From the NCBI GenBank assembly GCA_033398695.1, contig CM065819.1, positions 10,465,501 through 10,529,500 on the forward strand: a stretch of 64,000 bases of DNA, given 5' to 3'. Shown piece after piece: positions 1 through 12,641 of this stretch. The translations under genes were made by a program, and so were the position numbers. The stretch is from Orobanche coerulescens (taxonomy: Eukaryota; Streptophyta; Magnoliopsida; Lamiales; Orobanchaceae). Each line of letters starts with the position of its first letter. Positions within the stretch are counted from its first letter, which is position 1. The notes beneath the pieces are model-generated. The model worked only from the letters and a program-made list of their open reading frames with translations. It did not search any database and had not been told where the DNA came from.

Positions 1-1944
1 ATCCCAAATTGGGTACACAACAATTACAATGTTCAAGGGAAAGAAGTACTCGAGTACTGAAGCAAACAACATGATTAATAAAATGTAAACGACATGACAT
101 CAACGAACGACCATTGAACAGAATCACTGTTGCCCATCATCCTCGTACTGCCCGCATGCTCGATTGCCTCCAATACCTATACTAAAATACAAAAGTATTT
201 CCCCATTTAAGGGGTTAGCGACAACCGCTAGTGCAAGTACAATCCATTTTAACTACCATTCTAATCAGATGAAATATGCGCCAAAATCATTTTAGAAAAT
301 ATTTATATTCTGGAATATTACGATGCAACAAGCACATAACACGGTTCTCCAACAAAACATTTCAAAGGTTAACCGTTGGTACGGGACTCATAGCCACCGC
401 ACCCCGCAGAGGCCCCGTCGGACCATTCCTGGGTGGTTCGCGATACGCATACACACGGCACTACCCGTCAGACCATACCTGGGTGAATATACGCATTCAC
501 ATCCACAACATACATGGGAAGCCATAATTCAAATACTAGAATATGCAAAAAAATGTAAAGCACTTGAAATGACCTGGAGGGAACACGAGCGTTTCTAAAC
601 GAGAGATTAACACAACTCAGTCTTAAACGATAACAATAATCGAACAGAATACACCCACAACCCCGACTAATAATTGTAAACATACACGGACGACGAATAC
701 AGGCGAGGGTTTTCACAAAACCTTCCCGAATCAACAATCCATGGATTAAAGACGACGGAAACAGATTGGGAATCACCCAACAACAATAATCGATAAGGAA
801 TACCACAACATAAACAAACAATTCGAGTTTAATCTAGACAAATCCTAAAAAATCCCCAAAATAGATAAAGGTAGGGTTCTAAGCTAAATACCTTGGATTC
901 AGACGGAGGAAGATGATTCCAATGATGATAAACATCACTTGGAACACAATAATAGATCTCTAAAGTAACTCCATGGACAAATCTTGAATAATCGCTCAAA
1001 TTGCCTCTTGGAACGCAGCTCTCGGACGAGGAAGGAAAAAGGAAGAAATGACGTGATGCAGGTCAACTCAGTTTATAAAACCTGCTCACTCGTTACGTAC
1101 GTTAACATGCTGATGTTAACGTATGCTATGCTCATTACGTACGTAACACTCAGGTGTTAGCGTACGTAATGGCTCGGCAGAACAATCTGCCCAATTTGCT
1201 GAAGCTGATAGCGTACACTACACTAGACAGTTAGCATACACTATAAGGAGCTTACGTACGTAACAGCCGCGAGTTAACGTACGTAAGGACTTGGCAAAAA
1301 CTAGGAAAAGACACTGCCCAAAATGCCGAGGAACATAATGTACGTTATCATCAGGGTGTAACGTACATTATGAAGGCATCAGTAGCGCATGCAAGAAAGC
1401 ATGCATAATGTACGTTATGCATGCAACAGTTCAACACTGCTAAATACAGTTTGCTGCATAGGACGGTACGAAGTCGGGACGCAACACAAGGACATAACCC
1501 AAAAATGTAAACACGAAATATTCACGACGACGAAGCTAATTGCTGAAAGAAAATACAATTCCAACTACCGGGGATTCCGAAATACGACAAAGAAGATAAA
1601 ATTCCCTAAACTTAAAGGAAATTACAAAACGGCCCAAACGTCCGAAAATCACGATACAACATTCAATTATCAAACCAAAACTCACAACATGAATAACTCA
1701 ACCATACGAACTCATGGAAACAAAAAAACAACGAAATCCAACGAGTTTTACGAGAATCGAACATACATGCGACAAACATAACATAAAGTGAAATTACATA
1801 AAAACACCTCCGAAACTCGTCCAAATGAAAAAACTCCAAGAACAAAATAGATTTAAAATGTCGAAACGGTTACAAGCAAGTCGGTAAAAATAGACAAGCG
1901 TCAAAATGAAAAATTGCTAAAAATGGAAAGGTACGGATATTATA
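1..1944 (-). repeat. 3' LTR of element A (partial)
   Basis: It matches the 6378-8471 LTR in several blocks, for example the segment with a run of CCCC, TTTAAGGGGTTAGC and GCTAGTGCAAGTAC at 190-240, which recurs at 6760-6810. The inner end reads GATATTATA where the other LTR has GATATTACA, consistent with a C-to-T change at the terminal CA. A TTTATAAA box lies at 1072-1079 on the minus strand. The two LTRs differ strongly in their U3 palindrome arrays. Confidence 0.8.
1093..1419 (-). promoter_or_regulatory. U3 palindrome array, ACGTACGT type (element A, 3' LTR)
   Basis: Around a dozen copies or variants of TTACGTACGTAA and TAACGTACGTAA (also TAATGTACGTTA and TAGCGTACACTA) are spaced by roughly 10-40 bases. 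The array begins about 13 bases upstream, in element sense, of a TTTATAAA box. ACGT is the core bound by plant bZIP factors, so a transcription-factor role is plausible; that is inference. Confidence 0.7.
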
Positions 1945-1984
1945 GTCTCAACGACTAGATCCGATTCGGTGCCAATCAATTAGG

Positions 1985-2845
1985 ATGTATCATCCTAACA
2001 CAACAGCGATCTGCACCTTCTTCTGTTCAATACCTCAAATGGTGCCACTTTGATGGATGCGTGCCAACTGTGGTTGTATGTGAACTCGATCAACGGTAAG
2101 TGCGTCTCCCAATCATCTTTCTAGTCTAAGGCAAATGCTCTCAACATATCCTCAAGTGTCTGAATCATCCGATCCGACTGCCCGTCAGTCTGAGGATGGT
2201 AGGATATACTGAGTCTCAATTCAGTCCCCAGAGCTCGATGAACAGTCTGCCGGAAATGTGATATAAACCGGCCATCTCAATCAGAAATAATACTCTTAGG
2301 AGTCCCATGCAACCTCAAGATTTCTGCAATGAATACCCGTGCTAGCCTCTCCGGTCCCCAAGTATCCTTAATACCCAAAAAATGAGCAGATTTGGTTAGT
2401 CGACCGGCAAAGACCCAAATAATGTTTATCCCAGTCCGGGTCCTAGGCATACTAGTAATGAAATAAATAGAAATATCCTCCCACTTCTATTTTAGAATAG
2501 GAAGTGGCTGCAATAACCCCGCGGGTCGCTGATGCTCGATCTCAGCCTGCTTACAGGTCAAACACCTCGACACAAACTCGGTAACGTCCATTTTCATTTT
2601 ACTCCACCAGTAGTTACTCCTTACATCCTTGTATATTTTGCTTGTACCAGGATTTATGGAATAAGGCGTAGTATGAGCTTCTTTCAAGATTTTCTATCTC
2701 AACTCGACATAACAAGGTACACATAATCTGCCTCCAAACCTCAAAATTCCGTCATCCTGAACCACAAACCCAGGATCTTTCCGTTTCTTCACGTCCTCCC
2801 TCAACTGGACTAAAAATAGGTTGTCATACTGCTTCTCATTGATAT
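1985..2845 (-). pseudogene. Integrase remnant of element A, C-terminus deleted
   Basis: The zinc-binding region (2487-2690) shows WWSKMKMDVTEFVSRCLTC and EIEHQRPAGLL, followed by core-domain pieces encoding a VDRLTKSAHF-like stretch near 2400 and a gypsy-type FxHPQ...ER region near 2150-2200. Several frameshifts separate these blocks. Coding similarity stops at about 1985, only 40 bases from the LTR, whereas elements D and F have a further GPFEILDRVG-type C-terminal domain and a chromodomain there. The deletion therefore removed the integrase tail, chromodomain and polypurine tract. Confidence 0.75.
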
Positions 2846-3557
2846 CACGAATCAAAGATTAAGTGATTTCTTATGCACATAACTGGCCCTGAATCCTCTG
2901 AACCCAAACTTCGATATTCTGACACATCAAATCCCGCTGGATCCTACTTTGAGGCATAAGTACCTCTAACATCTGCAGCGCCATCAGTTTACGACTCAAC
3001 GCATCTACCACTACATTGGCCTTGCCTGGATGATAAAGAATCTCGAGGTCGTAATCTTTAATTAACTCTAACCACCTATGCTGTCTCATGTTCAACTCCT
3101 TTTGACTGAAGATATACTTCAGACTCTTATGCTCCGTATAAATATTAAATGACAACCCATAGAGATAATGCCTCTAAATTTTTAAAGCGAATACGACCGC
3201 ATCTAACTCTAAATCATGTGTAGGGTAATTTGCTTTATAGGGTTTCAACTGACGAGACGCATAAGCAATTACTCAATCTCTCTGCATCAAAACACATCCA
3301 AGTCCGAGGCCCGAAGCATCACTATACACCACAAAATCCTCGTTCCCCTGAGGTAAAGCTAAAACTGGTGCGGTAGTCAACCGTCTCTTCAACTCCTCAA
3401 AACTATCCTGCTTGTCCGCGTTCCACTCGAACTTTTGGGTTTTATGAAGTAATTGCGCGAGTGGTCGAGCGATCTTAGAAAATCCTTCTACAAACCTACA
3501 ATAATAACCCGTAAGTCTTATAAAACTCCTTACTTCTTTTACATTCTTAGGTGGTTC
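2846..3557 (-). pseudogene. RNase H domain remnant of element A
   Basis: Minus-strand blocks encode [20 protein letters not shown] and [20 protein letters not shown], the connection and RNase H part of Ty3/gypsy Pol that degrades the RNA of the RNA-DNA hybrid. The upstream part (3156-3557) has the expected ASGLGLGCVLMQ-type region but carries frameshifts and in-frame stops. It is continuous with the RT above and the integrase below. Not functional as read. Confidence 0.78.
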
Positions 3558-4184
3558 CTATGACAACACCGCCTCTATTTTGTGCGGATGAAACCAAACT
3601 CCCTCTACTGAAATCACATGCCCGAGGAATGTCACTTTCTTGAGCCAAAACTCACACTTAGAAAATCTCGCATACAACTGCTCAGGTCTCAAAATTTCTA
3701 ACACAATCCGGAGATGTAAATCGTGCTCCTCTTGACTCCGGGAATATATAAGAAAGTCATCGATAAAGACGACCACAAATTTGTCCAGATACTCGATAAA
3801 AACTTTGTTCGTCAACTGCATGAACACTGCTGGGGAATTGGTTAGCCCGATAGGCATAACCACAAACTCGTAATGGCCATATCTTGTCCGAAAAGCAGCT
3901 TTTGCTATATCGCTATCCCGGATCCTTAACTGATAATAACCCGATCGTAAATCAATCTTCGAGAAGACCGTCGCTCCTTGAATCTGATCAAACAAGTCAT
4001 CGATCCGAGGTAAAGGGTATTTGTTTTTAATGGTCAACTTACTTAATTCTCGGTAGTCGATACATAAACTAAGCGATCCATCCTTCTTCTTAACAAAAAG
4101 CACGGGAGCACCCCAAGGTGATGCGCTTGGTCTAATATACCATTTATCTAGAAATTCCCCCAACTGTTTCTCCAACTCCAACAT
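3558..4184 (-). pseudogene. Reverse transcriptase domain of element A
   Basis: This 208-codon open stretch holds the core gypsy RT fingers and palm: [39 protein letters not shown], the catalytic Asp in [15 protein letters not shown], and the FIDD box in [19 protein letters not shown] (about residues 140-160). The wording is closest to the Tekay/Del chromovirus clade. It is the best-kept part of element A, but flanking stops break the polyprotein, so it is called a pseudogene fragment. Lengths and order match a gypsy RT. Confidence 0.88.
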
Positions 4185-4800
4185 CTACGACGGTGCCAAA
4201 CGGTATAGTGCTCGAGAAATAGGAGTCGCATTCGGCTCTAGGTCAATTGGAAACTCAACCTCCCGCTGCGGTAGAAATACCGGGAAGTCATCCAGAAATA
4301 CGTCAAGATATTCGCTAACAACTGGAATCGACGACATATCAACTCCATCATCTACCGCCTTCAGAGCATAACACCAATATCCGACACAACCCTGATTTAG
4401 AAGTTTCATCGCTTTCAGGGCGCTAATCACATTCCCGGATCTACCTGGCTTACAACCCACAAGGGTATGCTCTATGCCATCCTCGGCCACTATCGAGATA
4501 GTACGGGTTCGATAGTTCATGATAGCACCGTGACGATCCAACCAATCATCCCCGAGAATCAATCCTCGCCCTTAAGGTCTACAACAATGAGATTCGAGGG
4601 ACAATCTCGGTTCCCGATCCTCACTGGACAATCTCTAACTTCCCGGTTCCCAACCCTATGATCCCCACTAGGCGTACCCACTACGAACGGTTCACACTCA
4701 AACAAGCAGTTAATACCGATATGACATACACAATCCTAAGCAATAAAAGAATGAGTAGCACCCATATTAAAAAGCACTAAAACTAGATGAGAAAGGATCC
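4185..4800 (-). pseudogene. Aspartic protease region of element A
   Basis: The stretch encodes ILGDDWLDRHGAIMNYRTRT, the conserved C-terminal block of gypsy proteases (normally ILGMDWL), then a linker with FPVFLPQREVEF leading into RT. Upstream, 4570-4800, the reading frame is disturbed; a region corresponding to VLFNMGATHSF-type sequence near 4760-4780 is where the catalytic D-S/T-G triad would lie, and here it reads NMGAT-like, so the catalytic Asp appears replaced. The protease would cut Gag-Pol in the particle. Decayed. Confidence 0.7.
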
Positions 4801-4810
4801 GAGTGGTACC

Positions 4811-6117
4811 TTATGCCAACGGAGCTTCTGTCTCCTCCGTATGTCTCATATGATATATCTTGTGGTGTACTGAGCCCGAACTCGATACCGCACGGCGATC
4901 TGGATGACCTCGACTCCTACCACGGCCCAAACTCTGAGGAACCCGAGTGAATGGAGTCCCCTGATAAACACTATGCTCCTTCTGAACTGCAGTGGTAGTC
5001 GGTGCTCTGGATGCTCTGCTAACCCTCTCACAGTTAACTGCCCGATGTCCACTCTGACCGCATGTGACGCAATTAACTAACGGATAAGGAAAATCTTTCA
5101 CTACATGCTCGGGACAGTTGTAGTTAAAGAAAACTCTACTCCCAGGAACTGAGGACTGAACTGGATGGTTACTCTGAGATCCTCCGGCCTGATGGAACAA
5201 TATCTTTCCTGAAGTGGGAGTAGACAACGACTTAGAAAACCTATTCCTCTTGTCGGTTGAGAAATTACCCGAAGTCTTTTGTTTCTTAGACTCGGAACCC
5301 AACTCTGAATCCGGAACTGCCATCTCAATCACTAGAGCGCGATCCTGGTACTCGATCAATGTGGCACACATGAGTGGTGCAATGCTCCGCCTGATATGCA
5401 TCTTCATGCGCATATTAAAGTGGCGAATCTTATCAGTCTTGGTCCTCACTTGCTCTTTCACGTATCCCAACTGCTGGTTATAAGTGATGATGACCTGAGA
5501 GATCGGTACATCCTAAGTTGTAGCAGTAAAGAACTCCACGATCCTATGCTCCTGAACCGGCGGTGGGAAGTATTCCGCTTCCATAGCAGTCTTAAACTCT
5601 TTCCAGGTGGCTAAACGGTACCTGGGCATCACAGCCTCCCACCGCTCTGCAGCCTCTTTATCCAGGAGGTACTGAGCAATAGATACCCTCATGTCATCAG
5701 GACAAGCTATGGCATCAAATGTCCTACCCAACTAAAAAAGCCAATTCTCCCAAACTAGGGAGTCAGTAGAGACAGCGAAACGAGGGGGTGCATCTTAGTC
5801 ACTTTCTGAAGCCATTTACTAGCTTCGTCTTCCGGTGTCGGGGGCAGATTCTGACGCCCACTCTGAGCTATCTAAGCAAGCTGAGCTACTAAATGCTGAA
5901 GTGCATCAGTATCTCCAGTGTCGACAATATCACCCGACGGTTGATCCTGACTGACTGATAAATTCTGCTGCCCGTCAGAATTTAAGGGCAAAGTATTCGA
6001 CATTGAATGAGAGGCCGAATCTGTAGATCATTGAGAAAGCAGAACTTCCTCACTACTAGCACCACGACCACGGCCTCGTCCGAGTCCCCTAGCTGGTCTA
6101 CTGCGGCCTTTCAACAT
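4811..6117 (-). pseudogene. gag of element A, with CCHC zinc knuckle
   Basis: The frame opens at a minus-strand ATG (6117-6115) with an Arg/Gly-rich start (MLKGRSRPARGLGRGRGRG), as in Tekay-type gag. Later blocks are ERWEAVMPRYRLATWKEFKTAMEAEYFPPPVQ (capsid retrotrans_gag region, 5513-5731, quoted in part), YVKEQVRTKTDKIRHFNM and a single zinc knuckle CVTCGQSGHRAVNC (near 5040-5080). The frame is interrupted by stops near 6030, 5870 and 5735 and by shifts. The product would be the nucleic-acid-binding capsid. Confidence 0.82.
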
Positions 6118-6360
6118 ACTAAAGAAAAGAATCGAAACGAACATGATTAGAAAAATTCACAATTTACAAAGTTGGTACCACAACTCGAAGTTCCAATCTA
6201 CACAAGGGAAATGAAATACAAAAACGTAAGAGTTCGAGGAAACTTACAGCCACGGGTCGCACGAAGAGATGATAGTACGATGATATTAGGCTCAACAACT
6301 GACTCTTACGACACAATAGACAGACCCAAATTTAATCAACAGCCTAGGTATTCATAACCA

Positions 6361-6373
6361 GGATCCGATACCA
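6361..6373 (-). other. Primer-binding site of element A (initiator Met-tRNA type)
   Basis: Read on the minus strand this is TGGTATCGGATCC, close to the TGGTATCAGAGC complementary to the 3' end of initiator tRNA-Met. It starts four bases inside the 5' LTR, the expected place to prime minus-strand DNA synthesis. Confidence 0.8.
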
Positions 6374-6377
6374 TAAA

Positions 6378-8471
6378 TGTAACACCCCAAATCTCATAAG
6401 GGACATTACACATCGTAGAACCTTCACAGGGTCTACCAGGCTAACACATGACATATAATCCACAAAATAAATCCCATAAGACACATTAAGAATAATAAGT
6501 AGAGCTGTGGCCTCAGCCAAAATGATTTAGTTCAATTTTAGATAGAAAGTAAAATGAATTCATTGCCCACGTAGGGGACTTCAATGACATCATTAAACCA
6601 TAACACGTTCACACGACTACTTCAACAAACAAACAATAAACAAAACATAATAAGGTAAGTGACATGGACTCAATCCTGATCATCATACTGGGCCATCCTT
6701 TACATGCGTGTCCCGTGTCGTCTCCTCAGCTCGCTCGATACCTAAAATGCAGAAAACACAATGCCCCTATTTAAGGGGTTAGCATTCGAATAGCTAGTGC
6801 AAGTACACAATTACACTACATATACAAATAGGATTCAACACAGTCATCTCATTTAGGAAGCAGTTGAAAATCATATTCCGGAATATCGCATTTGCGTTAA
6901 ACATCATTTTCATAAATATTACATCAACTCATTTCATCATCATTGCAATCCATAGTCGGTAACGCGCAGTCGTAACCATTATTATCGATCCCCAGAGGCC
7001 CTATCGGACCGTTCCTGGGTGGGAATTCACTTCCGCGATCGTACCCATTAGTATCGGGCCCCATAGGTCCCATCGAACCGTCCCTGGGTGCAAGAACGTC
7101 AACACACACCTGATATCACATTTCATAATCGTATCGAGACCGTAACTCACATAATGAAATGTAATACATGTACTTGCCTTGAATAATACGATGCAAAAAA
7201 ACTATTAACGGAGAGGCTACGATCCAAACTCACTCCAAGGGTTCGCTCCTGGCACACAATGATATCCCCGATTCTACCCCTTTGAAAGGATTTGTCGAAC
7301 ACTACAAGTGAAAAACGGGTCTCAATTGATCAACGATGGAAATACGGAACTTCAGTCCACAAAACCATAAGGAAAACTAAGGATTACGAGCATACTATCG
7401 AAATTTAACAACAATCAATGCTAATTCAGTTCAGAGATATGAAATCACCCTAAAATCCCCCAAATCCCAAAAACTAGGGTTCTACGATGAATACCTTGAT
7501 TCAAACGGTGGAATATGATTTGATGATGATAAACCCGCACAATAAACTAAAAGATAGCAATAGATGATGATATCTGGCTGAGATCGACCTTTCTAGCCTG
7601 AATTCTCCATGGGTCGCCAAAGGAACAGGAAGAGGATAGGAAAAATGACAAAGTCAACCACTACTGTCCTATATAAATAGGACAGACTTAGCGTGCACTA
7701 ATGGTGCGTATAATGCTAGTGCAGAAAGCAGTCAGAGGTTTCTGTCCTCCCATTAGCGTATGCTGCTACCAGCTTAGCGTGCGCTAAGGTTAGCAATTAG
7801 TGTACTTAAACAGCTAGTTATCATAGGATACCTGGTTCAGTTCAGAAATACTAAACCTTCTGTCCAGTCCTAGGGTACTCTGCCCGGATGCATTAGCATA
7901 TGCAATTATATAAGTCTAGCATGCACTAGATATACCCTCATAGCGAGCGCTACAGATATAATGCTAGCGTGCGCTAACTGTTCATGTACAGAGTACAGTT
8001 GGGAAGCTCAGCCACACTACACCCGACTTAGAAGACATAGCAATAAAACAACAACATGCAAGCACAATCTACCTATCCGAACGTACGATTCCAACCATCC
8101 ATTGAAATGGGCGATAGTTCTAAAAGTGATATCCAAAAGTATGATAATTCACAAAACAGCCCAAACTCTCGATAATCATAACTCGAGGACAACTAAAAAT
8201 ATCAGAAAGTTGTAACAAATACAGAAGTATTAAGGGAACTCATAGAAGTAATGAAATGTCGGTTTAGGACAAGATTTACGAGAATCGAGTCTAAATGCAG
8301 AAAAGTTACATAATAATTGAAATCTCGTAAAAACAACTTTGAAACACATTCGAATGGCCATCAACGCAGAACAAAAGAACTTCAAATATCAAAACACATA
8401 CAAGTGAGTCGTCTTAAATGAAAAAGTACTAAAAATAGAAATGACTAAAAATAGAAAGTGCGGATATTACA
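6378..8471 (-). repeat. 5' LTR of element A
   Basis: The forward strand starts TGTAACACCCC and ends GCGGATATTACA, the TG...CA ends typical of these gypsy LTRs. Length 2094 bases. Two imperfect copies of a CCCAGAGGCCC...CCTGGGTG unit lie at 6990-7090, with relatives at 405-485 in the other LTR. A TATATAAATAG box at 7670-7680 sits inside the inverted repeat CTGTCCTAT...ATAGGACAG (7664-7685), and a palindrome array follows upstream of it. Confidence 0.85.
7688..7976 (-). promoter_or_regulatory. U3 palindrome array, GCGTGCGC type (element A, 5' LTR)
   Basis: Copies and variants of TTAGCGTGCGCTAA (7781 region, 7964-7976; degenerate TTAGCGTGCACTAA at 7688, CTAGCATGCACTAG, ATAGCGAGCGCTA) lie directly upstream, in element sense, of the TATA region. 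In element sense the unit reads TAGCGCACGCTA, the same polarity as in elements C and F. Confidence 0.65.
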
Positions 8472-11176
8472 TATATCCTCTATAATCAACGTGTTGTTAT
8501 ATTCATATTAGTATGAGATTACTAGCTATTTCAAGGGTTTATTTGGTTCGTCACCTTGGGTTACATTCTTTCAGTAGTCCACAAGTCGACGTGAAGTGTT
8601 GTATTGCAAGACATCTCCCAGGTTATGGCAGCACTAGTTCAAAATATATTAATGTTAGATGGCTCTAATGTGTAAGTATTTGAGTCCTCTCGTGAACACG
8701 TATGGTCTATCTTAATATTTCTCACTAGCCTAGTGAATTAAAATAAAGTTGAATTTTCTAAATCAAACTAAGGTCATAGGGCTAAGGAAATTTGCTCGGG
8801 GGAAGTTTATAGTCAATAAAATGATTAATGAATCAAAACAAAATCACACCAGAATCATGAATTAAACTGGTGGCGATAATATCCTCAAATAGAGTTAGAA
8901 TGATGAATCAAAAGATGGGAAATAACATCATCAAAAATGAGAAAGGGATGATATGCTCAATTGAAATAATGAATTATGGCAAAAGGAACAATAATAACTT
9001 GCTCGAGGTGTATAATCTTACGCAACATAGCTTTGGGAAATGGTTAGGATGAATCTCCATGAAATGATGATAGAGTTGTCAATCTAATATGTAAAGGTTT
9101 AAAGAGTTCGATTTTCAAGGGATACAACCGAACAGTTAAAAAAACTATTATATTTAAACCATCTCTACAACTGAAGTGGTAGGAATAAATTCATAATTTG
9201 GTCAAGGTTCAAGAAAATGTTGTTATAAATTCGTAAAAGTTATGTTTGGATTAGACGAGGATGCAAAAATAGATGACTTCCAAAAGTCAGGAAAAGTTCC
9301 AATAAACATTCCCGAATAAAAGATTAGCCAGATGTTAAAGTAGGAGATTCCAATAGGGAATATCATTGATATGGGACTGGAGTAGTAGATCAAAATCAAC
9401 AGAGATCCCATAAGTCAATATAAGAAATGAGGTAGAAAGTAATATGGTTCTTGGTTAAACGAAACCTATAGTACTGCTGATATGATTTTAGAAACAAAAG
9501 GTCTGAATTCCCTTAGACGTATATCTCTAGTAGAAAGAAAGTTGAGAGATCCTTGATAAATTTGATATGTCATTGAGTTAAATAAATTGAGTGTACTGAA
9601 TCAGCAACTTTCAGATACAGTTCCAATAAGAGGAATGAGAGATTAATGTATTAATAAGGTAAGAATGAAAAAGCTAAACGGTGTGGCAATGTAATATGAA
9701 TATCAAACTGTATATGTATGAATAAAAGGGATAAATGATAAAGAAATATTTGAGAAATCAAAAGGTATAATATTTACCGTAAATGATCATGTCAGTTCAC
9801 ATGGCTGTGGAAGAAATACAGTGAATTACGAGGTAGCTGAATAAACTATCAAATTAAATAGTCAAATTATGGACATAAGTGAATCTCAAGATATGTAAAG
9901 CGCATGATCAGTTATCTTCTACTCGCGGTGGTGGTGATTCAAGTTGAGAAATGCATTCGTGATGCGAAAATTCATATCATGGTGAATGTAGGGTATATCT
10001 CTCTTATGTGATGTTCAACCGTTAAAAGTGTAGTTGTAGTTAAAGAGTTAAATAATTAGAATAATGCAGCAGAATAGTAAGGCACACGTGATGTTATTGA
10101 GGACAATTAGTTCAGAGAATTTCGTGGAAGTCCTGGTGCCAAAGGCTCGACGCTGCTACTATCCTCACCAACTTTTGGATGCGTATCCTCTTATGAGGGC
10201 GATATGGCAAAGCCTGTAGATGGTACCATCTTGTAACTGAATGTGCGTGACAAACTTTCACCCTCCATATGGAATATATTCATAAAGCGAATAGCCTCTA
10301 GTCCTTCTGGTGGTAAGACTCAACAGCTCCTTGGGTGCTTATCAGATCGGTCATCAAATTCTCGATATGTTGGGATCCTTACAAAGAATGTCAAACATCC
10401 TTGTCGATATGATCTCAATCGTTGTTAATGCATGATCAAGCTGTTCTTCTAACGATGTAATCTAAGTTCGATTATCAAGTGAATTATGATGTATTTATAT
10501 CTAATTTACTTCTCCAATAGATAATTAAATTCTTGGTTCTCCCAGTCTGGCGGATACACCATACAACTAAATCAATATTACAATCTATACTTCTCACAAC
10601 TAAATCCCTTTCAGTGCCGGCCAAGGTTTTTCTAGCGAAAAAAATAACTATGATGGCTAAATAACATAAATGACTATGCATAGAAAATCATTGAGGGAAT
10701 AAATCTCCATGAATCAAACCAAGTCACATTTTTGCCAGATTTAGAATTTACCTCTTGGGACGAGCAAACAGAAGTGCAATGGAATAATTTAACCTGTAAG
10801 ATTAGTAACGCTCCTTCCAAGCGAGTAGTGAAGCATATGAAATAATAATGATGCTAGGTCATCTACGTAATAGACATAGCAATTCGAATAGATTCCAATA
10901 AGTTGGAATCATATATAGATATTCCAAATGAATAGCAAAGTGACTGGTTTAGATTCAATAATTCATGATTAGCAACGCTATTCCAAATGAACAGCGAATC
11001 AATTGGGAAAAGTCCCATGAGGACCATTGAGTTGGATCTTAAATTAGGTTTCAAAGAGATTCCTAATCAAAGACGTCCTAAAGCCCACTACTTTTTACTT
11101 CGTACTATGTGATAATCCCATCTATGCTGGAAGAATCTTGTCCTGGAATAGCTCGATGTAAGTGTATCTTACAAAT
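8472..11176. other. 2.7 kb without a recognisable gene (internal part of element J?)
   Basis: AT-rich DNA with only short, stop-bounded frames. I see no RT, gag, zinc-knuckle, tRNA or gene signature. By position it is the region just downstream (minus strand) of the primer site at 11177-11191, so it is probably the leader or internal part of LTR element J, truncated by element A. A better-kept block around 10130-10430 gives no family I recognise on either strand. Confidence 0.45.
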
Positions 11177-11191
11177 CGAGCTCTGATAACA
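11177..11191 (-). other. Primer-binding site of element J (Met-tRNA type)
   Basis: On the minus strand it reads TGTTATCAGAGCTCG, one base from the usual TGGTATCAGAGCTCG site, four bases inside the LTR end at 11196. Its placement fixes J as minus-strand and the sequence from 11196 up as its 5' LTR. Confidence 0.7.
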
Positions 11192-11195
11192 CTCA

Positions 11196-12602
11196 TGTCA
11201 CGCCTCTACACCAGAGTTGGATGAGAATGCGACAGTCAACGTAACAAATAACATTTGTGATAATAAATTCCAGTAAAGCATACATATGCCCGATCATAGC
11301 CTGGTGAACTAAGACTGGTTATTTGATACAAAAGAAATATTCATGAGTACAGCGGAATCATTAAATCAAAGTACAAAAGGTTACAAAGAAAGTAAGAGTA
11401 CAATTTTGATAAAGGAATAAAAGGAATGCTAAATACAACTCCATGAATCCTATATCTTGTTGGAAATAATCGAAGTCAGACTTCACTTCTCGTCAGCATC
11501 TGCCTCCTCTTCCTCTTCGTTCTCTTCATCTAGTGGGGTTTTAAAAAATCAAAGTGGGGTGAGAATAATGGATTATTAATGAGTTTGGGTTTGGGTATTT
11601 AACGAGTTTATATATATATATAAATATACTTTTGAATAAACATAATATATTTCTCCCATGTTTGAAAATAAGATTTTTTTTTTTAAATTTGGTGCAAATT
11701 TTCAAAATAGAATATAATGAATTATAACATGAATATATATAGTCAATCTCCGTAGATTGCTGTTGATTATAATGAATGTACGGCGTCGAGTGCCCAATGA
11801 GTATTTAGCTTCGGGAGGTCGTCTACGTGACTAAATCCCTTAGCCTCCTTATAACGTCTTAGACCATTATCACTGTATGGCCTTTGACTATCTCCACGGC
11901 CTTTGGTTTAAAAACCGTACCCTTGGGCATTTGTCGGACCGTCACCATAACATTGGCCTTTGAGCTTATCGCTCTCACACTTGGTGACGTGCTGTCTTAT
12001 CTCTTATCTGGGCTCGATATATCCTTAGCTTGTGTCTATGCCCGGATCATATCATAATCGCGACTATACCCGAATCTATGACCCAGTCACCTTAGGAACA
12101 CTCCGTCCTTCGACTTCAAGGGAATAGGATACGCCAGTAGCTTTGCCTAGAACTGCAGCCGCGCTGCTCGATTCATGACTTAGACTAAGTGTAGCTCAAT
12201 GCATATAGATAAAAAAAAGGGACTCTGGTGGTACTCGTACAAATTCTAGAGGCAATTTACACTCTAAGGTTTGTATTACATAGTTCCCTACAATACTTAC
12301 TCCCGATTTCTACTGATTAACCACGATCATGCATATTATAAGATGTCAACATGTTTATTTGATAATAAATAGACTTGGGTAATTTAGATAAATTAGTTCA
12401 ACCGGTCGGTGACCAGATGGCTATTCTGTGATTTTTAATATATTTTTATGATAAACTAATAAACTTGAATAGTTCGGTACGGAATATTTATATATCCAAA
12501 AATTATTAACTTTATCGCGAAAAGTCTGTTATGATATAAGGATTGAAAGTCAGAAGTTGCATGAAGGTTTTATTTTTGAGAAATTACAATCATGCCCTTC
12601 CA

Positions 12603-12641
<39 letters not shown>

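Larger units (their letters stand above)
1..8471 (-). mobile_element. Ty3/gypsy chromovirus-type element A (Tekay/Del-like), decayed
   Basis: Minus-strand LTR retrotransposon. In element order: 5' LTR (8471 to 6378), Met-tRNA-type primer site, gag, protease, RT, RNase H, integrase and the start of the 3' LTR (from 1944 down, cut by the window edge). RT and RNase H wording ([27 protein letters not shown]) is that of Tekay/Del chromoviruses. Stops and frameshifts run through every domain, and the integrase C-terminus, chromodomain and polypurine tract are missing, so it cannot move by itself. The outer target duplication cannot be tested because the left end lies outside the window. Confidence 0.88.

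Noticed and set aside
1389..1781. 130-codon plus-strand frame
   Set aside because: It lies inside the A LTR, has biased Asn/Thr/Lys content and no homologous features.
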